A stretch of 64,000 nucleotides of DNA from Stomorhina lunata (lineage: Eukaryota > Arthropoda > Insecta > Diptera > Rhiniidae), in contig OW121743.1 of assembly GCA_933228675.1 (NCBI GenBank), positions 117,126,542 through 117,190,541 on the forward strand, written 5' to 3'. Numbering within the stretch: position 1 is the stretch's first letter; the number at the start of each line of letters is the position of its first letter. Position numbers and translations under genes: made by a program. Shown here one piece after another: positions 10,641 to 21,502 of this stretch. Below the pieces are notes generated by a model. That model searched no databases, was not told the DNA's origin, and was given only the letters and a program-made list of their open reading frames with translations.

Positions 10641-13500
10641 GAAATATTTTTTAAAGACATATTTTTGGTATTTAAATTTTTTCAAGAAAAAAAATTTTTG
10701 ATATCAAAATTTTTTTTAAAAAAAACTTTGGTATCAAAATTTTTTTCCTTAAAAAATTTTTTCGTAACAAAATTTTTGATATCAAATTTTTCTTAAGAAA
10801 AATTTTTGATATCAAAATTTTTTCTTAAGAAAAATTTCTGGTATCAAAATTGTTTCTCTAGTAAAATTTTTGGTATCAAAACCTTTAGAAAAATTTTTGG
10901 TATTAAAGTTTATTCTAAGGAAAAATTTTTGGTACCAAAATTTTTTCTCTAGAAAAATTTTTGCTATCAAAATTTTCTCTTTAGAAAAATTTCTGCTATC
11001 AAAATTTTACTTTAGAAAAATTTTTGGTATCAAAATTTTTTCTTTAGAAAAATTTTTGGTATCAAAATTTTTTCTTTAGAAAAATTTTTGCAATCAAAAT
11101 TTTTTCCTTAGAAAAATTTTTGCTATCAAAATTTATTCTTTAGAAAAATTTTTGCCACTAAAATTTTTTCTTTAGAAAAATTTTTGCCACTAAAATTTTT
11201 TCTTTAGAAAAATTTCTGCTATCAAAAGTTTTTCTTCAGAAAAATTTTTTCTTTAGAAAAATTGTTAATATCAAAAATTTTTTTATCAACATTTTGTTTT
11301 AGAAAAATTTTTGGTATCAAAATTTTTTCTTTATAAAAATTTTTGATATCAAAATTTTTTCTTTAGAAAAATTTTTGATATCAAAATTTTTTCTTTATAA
11401 AAATTTTTGATATCAAAATTTTTTCTTTAGAAAAATTTTTGATATCAAAATTTTTTCTTTAGAAAAATTTTTGATATCAAAGTTTTTTCTTTAGAAAAAT
11501 TTTTGATATCATAATTATTTTTTTAAGAAAAATTTTAGGTATCAAAATTTTTTGTTCAGAAAAATTTTTGTTATCAAAATTTTTTCTTTAGAAAAATTTT
11601 TGGTATCGAAATTTTTTCTTTAGAAAAATATTTGGTATCAGAATTTTTTCATTAGAAACATTTTTGTTATCAAAATTTTTTCTTTAGAAAAATTTTTGAT
11701 ATCAAAATTTTTTCTTTAGAAAAATTTTTGATATCAAAATTTTTTCTTTAGAAAATTTTTTGATATCAAAATTTTTTCTTTAGAAAAATTTTTGATATCA
11801 AAATTTTTTCTTTAGAAAAATTTTTGATATCAAAATTTTTTCTTTAGAAAAATTTTTGATATCAAAATTTTTTCTTTAGAAAAATTTTTGATATCAAAAT
11901 TTTTTCTTTAGAAAAATTTTTGATATCAAAATTTTTTCTTTAGAAAAATTTTTGATATCAAAATTTTTTCTTTAGAAAAATTTTTGATATCAAAATTTTT
12001 TCTTTAGAAAAATTTTTGTTATTAAAATTTTTTCTTTAGAAAAATTTTTGATATCAAAATTTTTTCTTTAGAAAAATTTTCGGTATCAAAATTTTTTCTT
12101 CAAAAAAATTTTTTTTACAAAATTTTTTTCTTCAGAAAAATTTTTGTTATCAAAATTTTTTCTTTAGAAAAATAATTGGTATCAGAATTTTTTCATTAGA
12201 AACATTTTTGTTATCAAAATTTTTTCTTTAGAAAATTTTTTTCTATCAAATTTTTTTCTTTAGAATATGCAATTATTAAAAATTTTTTCTTTAGAAAAAT
12301 CATCAAAATTTTTCTTTAGAAAAATCATCAAAATTTTTTCTTTAGAAAAATTTTTGCTATCAAAATTTTTTGGTATCAACATTTTTTCTTTAGAAAAATT
12401 TTTGCTATTAAAATTTTTTCTTTAGAAAAATTTTTGCAATCAAAATTTTATCTTTAGAAAAATATTTGCTATCCAAATTGTTTCTTTAGAAAAGTTTTTG
12501 CTATCAAAATTTTTTCTTTAGAAATATTTTTGCTTTCAAAATTTTTTCTTTAGAAAAATTTTTGCTATCAAATTTTTTTTTTAGAGAAATTGTTAATATC
12601 AAATTTTTTTTTTATCAACATTTTTTTTTAGAAAACTTATTCTATCAAAATTATTTCTTTATTAAAATTTTTGGTATCAAAATTTTTTCTTTAGAAAAAT
12701 TTTTGATATCAAAATTTTTTCTTTAAAAAAATTTTTGCTATCAAAATTTTTTCTTTAGAGAAATTGTTAATATCAAAAATTTTTTATCAGCATTTTTTTG
12801 AAGAAAACTTATTCTATCAAATTTATTTCCTTATAAAAATTTTTGCTATCAAAATTTGTTCCTTAGAAAAATTTTTGCAATTAAAAGTTTTTCTTTAGAA
12901 AAATTTTTGGTATCACATTTTTTCTTTAGAAAAATTTTTGCTACCAAAATTTTTTTTTTAGAAAAATTTTTTCTATAAAATTTTTTTTTTATAAAAATTT
13001 TTTCTATCAAATTTGTTTCTTTAGAATATTTATGAAGAACTTTTTCTTGATATCAACGTTTTATTTTTAGAAAAATTTTTTAGTAGCAACCATTTTTTCT
13101 TTAGAAAAATTTTGGTATCAAATTTTTGTCTTTAGAAAAATTTTTTGTATCAAAATTTTTTCTTTAGAACAATTTTTTCTATCAAATTTTTTTCTTTACA
13201 AATATTTTTGCTACCAATATTTTTTCTTTAGAAAAATATTTGCTATCAATATTTTTTCTTTAGGAAAATTTTTGCTATCAAAATTTTTCTTAAGAAAAAT
13301 TTTTGGTATCAAATATGTTTCTTTAGAGAAATTGTTGCTAATAAAATTTTTTCTTTAGAAAAATTTTTTGCATCAAAATTTTCTCTTAAGAAAAATTTTA
13401 TGTTTCAAAATTTTTTCTTCCGAAAAATTTTTGTTATCAAAATTTTTTTTTTGGTGTCAAATATGTTTCTTTAGAAAAATTGTTGGTATCAAAATTTTGT
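10641..13500. repeat. 32-bp satellite array (gatatc/ggtatc linker, ctttag core)
   Basis: Tandem array of period 32 bp with linker gatatc, ggtatc or gctatc and core ctttag between A and T runs. The section 11680-12040 is nearly homogeneous. Higher-order structure is visible: a variant unit with cattag and gtatcagaat occurs at about 11635 and again at about 12179, 544 bp (17 units) apart. A truncated unit around gttaatatc recurs near 11265, 12590 and 12763. A 69-codon open frame inside it is repeat-derived. Confidence 0.9.
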
Positions 13501-15045
13501 GCGATATATTTGTTTAAGTTTCCATGAATAATTATGACTTCAATAAATTTAATTTTAAAATCTTAATTAAGCATCTTTTTTCTCTATTTGCTTTTACTAG
13601 CAAATACTTTGTGTCACCACAAGGTACCCCAATCCTACTCGTTTTAAACCCTTTTAAAACTCCTAACAAAAAAGCTAAAAAAGTACTACATCACTCATAA
13701 ATAGATTTATTACATTTTATGGCATTTTAACCAAAAACCACTAAAGAAACTTGTAATAAAACAAAAAGTAAATGAAAAATATAATGAAAAAATAGAAAAT
13801 ATGCTTAAACAAAAGAGAGGGAGCAACCCAACCGTATAAATAGAAAACTTTGTTTTAATATAAAGGGACACTAATACTTACAACTTCTTGAAATCATTTA
13901 CCAGTGGACGCAGAAAAATATCCCAGTAAAAGGCAATTAAAGCTCGTACCTACTAATGGCGAAAAACGCCGATTTTATTAGAAACTTGTCGCTAGAAGAG
14001 GTCGATTGGCTACTTTAAGACAACCAAGAGATGACTCCTTAAAAATTATCACAATTTCCATAAATTTTTAATGTTTTTTTTAAACATTACGACTTTACGA
14101 CCATATGACATCATGACCATCTTGTAAAATTCTTTTTCTTAGTATTTGACTTAAATTTTCTGTAAGTCCATATATAGAACGACAACACATGATTTTGCAA
14201 TAAAAAAAACTTTGTTTTACAAAGCAATAAAAACAAAATTGTTTCTCAAATACAAGAGTGTCATAAGTCAAAATCTTGAAAACAAGAAAATGTCGACATT
14301 TGATATTTGCTTATATAGGCCTTAGATTGATTTAGAATCAAATGTAGTTCTAGCAAAAATAATTTTTTAATATTATAAAATAGAAAATAGTCGATATTTT
14401 CTTAAATAGGTCTAAGATTGAGCAGAAGAGCTTTGTTAAGGATCTATATAATTCTGAGTAATTTTGGTAAAAATTCTGGAAAAATTGTTTGGGAAATAAT
14501 AAAATATTTTACAAACTTGAGTTATTTCCTTTGCACTCTCATTGATGTTAACAAATAAAGTCGTGTTGTGTGTTCGTAAAGTTAATAACGGAAATGTAAT
14601 AATTGGTATTTCCGTTTCAATGACTGACTGTGTATGTGTGTATGTGTTTAGGTGTTTCTAGTTAAAGTTACTTCAATTATGTTTTCATTTAGATAAGGTT
14701 ACATTTATTACCTGACTTCAGAGTATAAAGTTCAAGTCATGCTAAGAAAACTTTCAACTTTCAAAGTTTTAAGGGCAAACTCTTAAAAATTAATGTATAA
14801 ATAAAAACTTTGTCGTGAGAATTTTAGAAAATTTTGGGCAAAGGTAAAATATTTAAGTTATTTTTGAGGTAATCAAAACGAATTGTTAGAAGATAGTCTT
14901 GAGGCGATTTTATTAAATATGACCTTTGTAATTAGTCGTTTTGCTTAAGGTATTTTTAATAAAAAAAAACTTTTAAACTATTAATTATTTATTTAAGTAA
15001 TATAAGGCTTTTGACAACAATTACAAAATTTATCTGGATTTTTTT
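13501..15045. other. Unique spacer
   Basis: Non-repetitive, mostly AT-rich. A GC-richer segment at 13895-14030 contains a small perfect hairpin (ggcg, five A, cgcc, at 13958-13970), of unknown meaning. A pyrimidine-rich acceptor-like tract ending in actag near 13600 is followed 23 nt later by a weak gtaccc donor; I do not regard this as a supported exon. Confidence 0.5.
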
Positions 15046-17235
15046 TTTCCAATTATGCTAAAGATTAGTTGTGATCACGAATTAAGCTCATTTTCTTAGT
15101 ACTTGGGGATTTATACAAATTTAATCTTTTTTAAAATTATTCGAAAAAACATCGTTTTTTCTATCTCATTTAAGATAATATCAATGATTTTATATTTTTT
15201 TTTACCAAAAATTCGATTTTTTCTTAGAATAAGGTGCAATCACAAATTAAGCTAATTTTCTCAAACTGAGGCCTAATTAAGGAAATTTCGAATTTTTACC
15301 AAAAATTAAATTTCAAGGAAATATTGAGGATTGAAAAGTATACCCTTTTCTAAGGCCTTTTTGAGGAAATTAAAATGATTTTATGAATTAGGGGAAATCA
15401 AATGAAGCTCCTTTTCTTCATCTGAGATGTATTTAAGGATATTTTTTTTACCAAAAATTCGATTATTACTCAACATATGTGATCACAAATGAAGCTCCGT
15501 TTCTTTATCTGAGGCTTATTTAAGGAAATATCCAAGATTTTATATTTTTAAAAATTTTTCACCAAAAATTCGATTTCTACTGAGAATTTTCTGTGCTAAC
15601 AAATTAAGCTTTTTTTTCTTAATTTGAGGAGAATTTGAGGAAATATCAAGAATTTTATATTTATCACTAAAAATTTATTTTTTTACTCAGAGTTTGGTTT
15701 TATCTCAGAAAGGATTATTTTCTCAATTAGAGCCCCATTTAGGGAAATATCTAAAATTTTAATTTTTTTTTAAGTTTTATTCCAAAAATTCGATTTTTTT
15801 TAGAAAAAGGTTTTTTTCGCAATTGTTGAAATATAAAAGGAAATATAATCATATAATATTTTTTAAAGATTTTTAACAAAATTTTACATTTTTACTCGGA
15901 ATTAGGTGTGATCATAAACGTAGCTTTTTTTCTCAAAATGAGGCGTATTTAAGAAAATATCAAAATTTTTATATTTTTTTAGATTCTTTGCCAAAAATTG
16001 TATTTTTTCTTAAAATTTGGTCTGATTACAAATCAAGTTTATTTTCTCAAAAATTCTATTTCTATTCATCACACCTGAAAGTCCTTTTTCAATATGAGGG
16101 CCTAAATAAGGAAATATCAACAAATTAGATTATAACACAAATGAAACTGCTTTTCTTAATACGAGTCCTATTTTAGGAAATATCAATGATTTTATATTTT
16201 TTAAGATTTTTCACAAAAATTTTGAAATTTGGTCAGAATAACTTGTGATGATAAATTAAGATCATTTTCCTCAATTTGAGGCCTAGTTAACGAAATATGG
16301 AGGATTTTATATTTGTAAAAATTTTTCACAAAAAATTTGATTTTTGGCCAGAATAACTTGTGATGGCAAATTAAGCTCATTTTCCTCAATTATATTATAA
16401 GATTTTTCGCAAAAAATTTGATTTTCAAAATCAAAATCCTATGTAAGGAAATATCAATGATTTTTTAGATTTTTTATTAGAAGTTCGATTTATGATTAAA
16501 ACAAAGCAATTAAATAATCACAAATAAAACTTAATTTCTCAATGTGAGGATATAAGGATATAAAAAGAATTTTTTATTTTTTAAAATTTTGTACTAAAAT
16601 TAATTTTTTTGGTCAAAATTATGTCCGATCACAAATAAAGCTTTTAAAAGAATATATTTAAACGAATATGAATTAAAATGTTTTAAAATGTTTTTAACTG
16701 AAATTAAAATTTTTGGACAAAATAAGGTGTGTTCACAAATTAAGCCTATTTACTCAATTTGAGGCATATTTCAGGAAATATAAAGAATTTTATCAAAGAT
16801 TCTTTAATATCAAAATATTTCACTTCCATACATTGATTTACTGTATGGTCGTTTTGAAAAGTCCCATAAAAAAGAGAGTATAACGCTTTTACTCTAATTC
16901 GAAAATAACTTATGGAGACGATAATCCATTAAGAGAAAGCTAAGGCACACACACGTGATCATGAAATGTATGCTTTTTTATGCGTTTATGTCTTTTTCTT
17001 TGTTCTTTATCTACTTTAATTTCAATTTATGAAGTGCAATATCTTGTAGAGTCTATGGTATATTGTTTTTAAAATTTTTCACTTCAATTTTAATTTTTGG
17101 TCAGAATTAGGAGTGATCACAAATTAAGCTTCTTTTTTCAATTGGAGGCTTATTTAAGGAAATATTCAGTTTTTAATTTTTCACTAAAAATTTGATTATT
17201 TCTTAAAATTAGTTATCACAAAAAGATCTTATTTC
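15046..17235. repeat. Diverged ~110-bp tandem repeat
   Basis: A block containing the phrase gatcacaaattaagct then ctcaatttgaggc, aaggaaatatcaa, attttatattttt and ccaaaaattcgattt recurs with spacing of about 100-120 bp. Recognisable starts of the phrase are near 15074, 15236, 15479, 15590, 15905, 16021, 16245, 16360, 16512, 16624, 16729 and 17112. Units are strongly diverged and carry indels, so this is an old array. It differs from all the ctatag satellites in period and sequence. It is interrupted by unrelated DNA at about 16817-17078. Confidence 0.75.
16817..17078. other. Unique insertion within the ~110-bp repeat
   Basis: This segment does not share the phrases of the surrounding repeat, which resumes on both sides with similar ttcacttc wording (about 16810 and 17078). 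It includes a cacacacacgtg run. It could be an inserted element or simply unexpanded DNA; no terminal repeats or coding frame were recognised. Confidence 0.35.
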
Positions 17236-18297
17236 TCTGAATAAACACATTAAAAGGAGTGAGTCAAACAAAACTTTAAAAATAAATATAAAAAATGAAA
17301 AATAACAAGAAAATTTATGTTTACTTTCAAAATTTTTATGAGAATTATAAGCCAGCACATGAACATTCATTAAACTAATGAAATCTGTTATATGTATACC
17401 CAAGAGTTCCAAAATAAGGATTTAACAAATATCTTTCTAAGTATAATATGATTAATAATTTTTTAGATTTCTGAAACCAGGCTGAAGTTAATTTTCAAAA
17501 TTTTTACTTTCGAACCACTTTGGAGCCTTGATAGTAGCCGAACTGCTGGGTAGTACTTTCAGGCGACTAACATTTAAGCTTAATATGTTAATACTTAAAT
17601 ATTTATGTTTTTAAATTTATGAAGATGTATATGACAATGATAAATTTTCACTTCATAAACATTTTTTTAAAATCACAATAAAAAGAAACATAATCAAAGA
17701 AATTATAGGGATTTATCCTGCAAACAAAACGATGAACCCGCGCATGAAGTTCTGATATGTATTATCATATCAAGTTAAGTAATCATTAGCTCTGGTGATT
17801 GTTATACAACATATGGCTGATTTTAGGATACAGTGTCATAACTCACAAAATTTCTTTGAAAAATAAGTTATTTATATTAAATTTTATATTTTTATTAATA
17901 ATTTGCAACTAAATTCGTTATTAGAATAAGGAAAAAACAGTTAAAAACTAAAAGAGATTTTTTCTAATTATACCACTTTTCAAGTAAATGAGTCCCATTA
18001 TGTAAATAACCCAAAAACCTTAATGTATGTTTTTAAATTCATGCTTTAGTTAACATTTTTTCTGCTCTAACTGCCTTTTAGCACGTAATTATGTAAATTT
18101 CTTGCATAAGTTTTTAGCATAAAAATGAAAGGAAAATTATTTAGAGTTAAAGTAACTAAAAGAGTCAGAGATATTAAAGGGCTAAAGGAAAATTTAATAT
18201 TAAGGTTGCCTACCAGGAAATGTAAGGCACAAGGCTTAGCTTTAAGCTCTAGAAGTATATATCTTTAAATAAACCTCAGAATAAGAAAATAAATTTT
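17236..18297. other. Unique spacer
   Basis: AT-rich sequence without satellite structure. A GC-richer patch at about 17505-17570 (gagccttgatagtagccgaa) may be an element remnant but was not identified. No gene is supported. Confidence 0.5.
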
Positions 18298-18523
18298 AAA
18301 AGTTTTACTGTTGTGTATTGCACTAAGATCCCAATTTATTACAATTATTTATAATTGTAAAAAATAGTTTTTTGATAAAACCAAAAAATGTTGGTGGGGA
18401 AAGCTTTCCTCTACGCGTTTCGATGTTTGATTAGGCCATCTCTTTAGAAGGATTATCGATAATTCTAGACAGAGCGAAAACCATAAATTAAATCTTATTT
18501 AAGGCACAGAATAAATGAGAATT
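18298..18523 (-). mobile_element. Penelope-like/hammerhead-bearing repeat, copy 1 (degraded)
   Basis: About 225 bp, closely similar to 21274-21502 in the same orientation. They share aaagttttactgttgtgtat, caatttattacaattattta, a tttttgataaaacc stretch, the ribozyme region and ctagacagagcgaaaacc. On the minus strand the hammerhead region (18408-18451) keeps GAAA and the ACGCGU palindrome, but the core reads CTAAAGA instead of CTGATGA, and stems I and II are weakened. The change of the invariant G5 should abolish cleavage. No reverse transcriptase coding sequence is present, so this is a fragment or a non-autonomous unit. Confidence 0.65.
18408..18451 (-). pseudogene. Degenerate hammerhead ribozyme
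   Basis: Homologous to 21385-21428. It retains GAAA, ACGCGT and the stem I 3' strand. The catalytic CTGATGA is CTAAAGA, stem II keeps only four pairs (GATG/CATC), and stem I needs a G-U pair. With the invariant G5 replaced by A, cleavage is not expected. Confidence 0.7.
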
Positions 18524-18676
18524 ATTATTGTGTCCAACAAATATCAACATTAAACGAAGATTATCTGAGCAGAAACACACAAACATTTTTCAGTTTAATC
18601 TTTTCTTTATTTCTCACACTTTTGATGTTGTTTTGTTGGCATTAGCATTTTTGTCTTAGTCCCCCGATTGATATTC

Positions 18677-18830
18677 TTATGTAGAAAAATGTTTGATAAA
18701 AAATTTTCTATAGAAAAATTTTGATAAATTTGTAAAAAAAAAATTTAATATAAACTTAAGCTCGACTTGAATTCTTCAACTTTAAAATCACTGTTCAACT
18801 AAAATTAATTACATTAAGAAATTTTTTTGA
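18677..18830. repeat. Duplicated ~155-bp segment, copy A
   Basis: It starts with ttcttatgtagaaaaatgtt and runs through a gataaatttgtaaaaaa stretch to aactttaaaatcac and aattacat. The same order occurs at 19164-19325, offset by about 488 bp. On the minus strand both copies carry a weak tRNA B-box-like string; it is better kept in copy B. Confidence 0.7.
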
Positions 18831-19163
18831 TCAAAAATGTTTCTATAGAAAATTTTTTTATCAAAATTTTTCTACATAGAATTTTTTTTATCAAAATCTT
18901 TCTATAGAGAACTTTTTTTATCAAAAATTTTTCTAAGAAAATTTTCTTACCAAAAAATTTTCAGAGAAAATTTTTTTATCAAACATTTTTTATAGGAATT
19001 GTTTTTTATCAAAATTTTTTTCTAACAAAAATTTTACTTTAGAAAAATTTTTTAGTAGGAGGTTGCAAATTTTTCTTTGGAAAATTTTTAGATAATTTTT
19101 TTTTTTAATAGAAAATTTTTCGACAAAAATTTCTGTAAAAATTTAAAAAAAATTCTATAAAAA
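18830..19163. repeat. Degenerate 28-30 bp satellite
   Basis: Irregular units with an atcaaaa linker and partly conserved tctatagaaaattt cores, lying between the two copies of the 155-bp segment. This looks like the eroded edge of the main 28-bp array downstream. Confidence 0.7.
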
Positions 19164-19325
19164 TATTCTTATGTAGAAAAATATTTGATAAAAAAATTTT
19201 CTATAGAAAAATTTTGATAAATTTGTAAAAAAAATAATTTATGATATGAACCTAAGCCCAACTTGAACTCACAACCTCCAACTTTAAAATCACGTTTCAA
19301 CTAAAATGAATTACATCCAGAAGTT
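19164..19325. repeat. Duplicated ~155-bp segment, copy B, with a possible reverse-strand SINE remnant
   Basis: Second copy of the segment at 18677-18830. Read on the minus strand, the part at about 19240-19290 gives ggaggttgtgagttcaag, which resembles the T-arm/B-box region of tRNA-derived SINEs. No A-box was found at the right distance. The SINE reading is therefore tentative, while the duplication itself is clear. Confidence 0.5.
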
Positions 19326-21245
19326 TTTTTTTATCAAAATGCTTCTATAGAAAATTTTTTATCAAAATGTTTCTATAGAAAATTTTTTATCAAAATGTTT
19401 CTATAGAAAATTTTTTATCAAAATGTTTCTATAGAAAATTTTTTATCAAAATGTTTCTATAGAAAATTTTTTATCAAAATGTTTCTATAGAAAATTTTTT
19501 ATCAAAATGTTTCTATAGAAAATTTTTTATCAAAATTTTTCTATAGAAAATTTTTTATCAAAATTTTTCTATAGAAAATTTTTTATCAAAATTTTTCTAT
19601 AGAAAATTTTTTATCAAAATTTTTCTATAGAAAATTTTTTATCAAAATTTTTCTATAGAAAATTTTTTATCAAAATTTTTCTATAGAAAATTTTTTATCA
19701 AAATTTTTCTATAGAAAATTTTTTATCAAAATTTTTCTATAGAAAATTTTTTATCAAAATTTTTCTATAGAAAATTTTTTATCAAAATTTTTCTATAGAA
19801 AATTTTTTATCAAAATTTTTCTATAGAAAATTTTTTATCAAAATTTTTCTATAGAAAATTTTTTATCAAAATTTTTCTATAGAAAATTTTTTATCAAAAT
19901 TTTTCTATAGAAAATTTTTTATCAAAATTTTTCTATAGAAAATTTTTTATCAAAATTTTTCTATAGAAAATTTTTTATCAAAATTTTTCTATAGAAAATT
20001 TTTTATCAAAATTTTTCTATAGAAATTTTTTTTATCAGAATTTTTCTATAGAAAATTTTTTATCAAAATTTTTCTATAGAAAATTTTTTATCAAAATTTT
20101 TCTATAGAAAATTTTTTATCAAAATTTTTCTATAGAAAATTTTTTATCAAAATTTTTCTATAGAAAATTTTTTATCAAAATTTTTCTATTGAAAATTTTT
20201 TATCAAAATTTTTCTAAAGAAAATTTTTTATCAAAATTTTTCTATAGAAAATTTTTTATCAAAATTTTTCTATAGAAAATTTTTTATCAAAATTTTTCTA
20301 TAGAAAATTTTTTTATCAAAATTTTTCTATAGAAAATTTTTTTATCAAAATTTTTCTATAGAAAATTTTTTTATCAAAATTTTTCTATAGAAAATTTTTT
20401 TATCAAAATTTTTCTATAGAAAATTTTTTTATCAAAATTTTTCTATAGAAAATTTTTTTATCAAAATTTTTCAATAGACAATTTTCTATAGACAATTTTC
20501 TTTATAGAAAAATTTTTATTAAAAAATTTTACTATAGCAATTTTTTTATCAAAAATTTTCTATAGGACTTTTAATAAAATTTTTCTACAATTTTTTTATA
20601 AAAAATTTTTCTATAGAAAGTTTTTTTATCATAAACTTTTTTAGAGAACATTTTTTTATCAAAAATTTTTCTTAAAAATTTTTTATCAAAATATTTTCTA
20701 TAGAATTTTTTTTTATCAAAAATTTTTCTATAGAAATTTTTTTTATCAAAAATTTTTTTATAGATTTTTTTATTTTTCTTTTTGAAATTTTTTTATAAAA
20801 AATTTTTTTAAGAAATTTATCAAAAATTTTTCTAGAGATTTTTTTTTATCAAAAATTTTTCTATAGAAATTTTTTTTATCAAAAATTTTTCTATACAAAA
20901 TTTTTTTATCAAAAATTTTTCTATAGATAATTTTTTTTATCAAAAATTTTTCTATAGAAAATTTTGTTATCAAAAAATTTTTCTATGGAAAATTTTTTTA
21001 TCAAAAAATTTTCTATAGAAAATTCTTTTATCAAAAATTTTTCTGTAGAAAATTTTTTCATCAAAAATTTTTCCATAGAAATTTTTTTATCAAACATTTT
21101 TTTTACAAAAATTTTTCTATAGAAAATTTTTTTACAAAAATTTTTCTATAGAAATTTTTTTTATCAAAAATTTTGCTATAGAAAATTTTTTATCAACAAT
21201 TTTTTATTAAAAATTTTTAACAGAAAATTTTTTAAAAAGGTTTAT
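19326..21245. repeat. 28/29-bp satellite array (atcaaaa linker)
   Basis: Highly regular array. From 19360 to about 20300 the period is exactly 28 bp (atcaaaa, five T, ctatag, four A, six T). From 20300 to 20470 one extra T makes it 29 bp. From 20470 onward units are diverged. The first nine or so units carry a G (aaaatgtttctatag) and the rest a T, a clean subfamily boundary near 19530. Confidence 0.92.
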
Positions 21246-21273
21246 CAAAATTTGGGACATCAAACATTTAATT

Positions 21274-21502
21274 AAAAAGTTTTACTGTTGTGTATTGCAC
21301 TAAGATCCCAATTTATTACAATTATTTATTATTGTAATAAATAGTTTTTTGATAAAACCAAAAAATGTTGGTGGGGAAACCTTTCCTCGACGCGTTTCGA
21401 TGGTTGGTTAGACCATCTCATCAGGAGGATTATCCCTAATTCTAGACAGAGCGAAAACCTCACATTATGTATAATTTGAGGGACTGAATAAATACGAATT
21501 TT
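21274..21502 (-). mobile_element. Penelope-like/hammerhead-bearing repeat, copy 2
   Basis: About 228 bp, nearly the same as 18298-18523. It carries an apparently intact minus-strand hammerhead ribozyme, annotated separately. Hammerhead motifs with a short palindromic stem III are a known feature of the pseudo-LTRs of Penelope-like retroelements and related non-autonomous retroelements in animals. No reverse transcriptase or GIY-YIG coding sequence is nearby; the space between the two copies is satellite DNA. Assignment to Penelope-like elements rests on the ribozyme architecture and is inference. Confidence 0.7.
21385..21428 (-). ncRNA. Type-I hammerhead self-cleaving ribozyme
   Basis: Read on the minus strand. 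Stem I 5' strand CCTC; core CTGATGA (plus-strand positions 21424-21418); stem II GATGGT pairing with ACCATC around a seven-base loop; then GAAA; stem III ACGCGT; and finally C (H17) followed by GAGG, which closes stem I. All invariant core positions are present: CUGANGA, G10.1-C11.1, GAA, A15.1-U16.1 and an H at position 17. Stem III is a self-complementary hexamer with no room for a loop, so the expected active form is a dimer pairing two strands. The predicted cleavage lies between plus-strand positions 21388 and 21389. Confidence 0.85.

Noticed and set aside
13861..13970. U1-like 5' string (atacttac) and a ggcg/cgcc hairpin in a GC-richer patch
   Set aside because: The rest does not fit U1 or another snRNA, and the spacing does not fit a Helitron 3' end (no CTRR after the hairpin). 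Left unexplained.
19326..20470. CRISPR-like array because of the regular short repeats
   Set aside because: The whole unit repeats with no unique spacers, and the DNA is eukaryotic; this is ordinary satellite structure.
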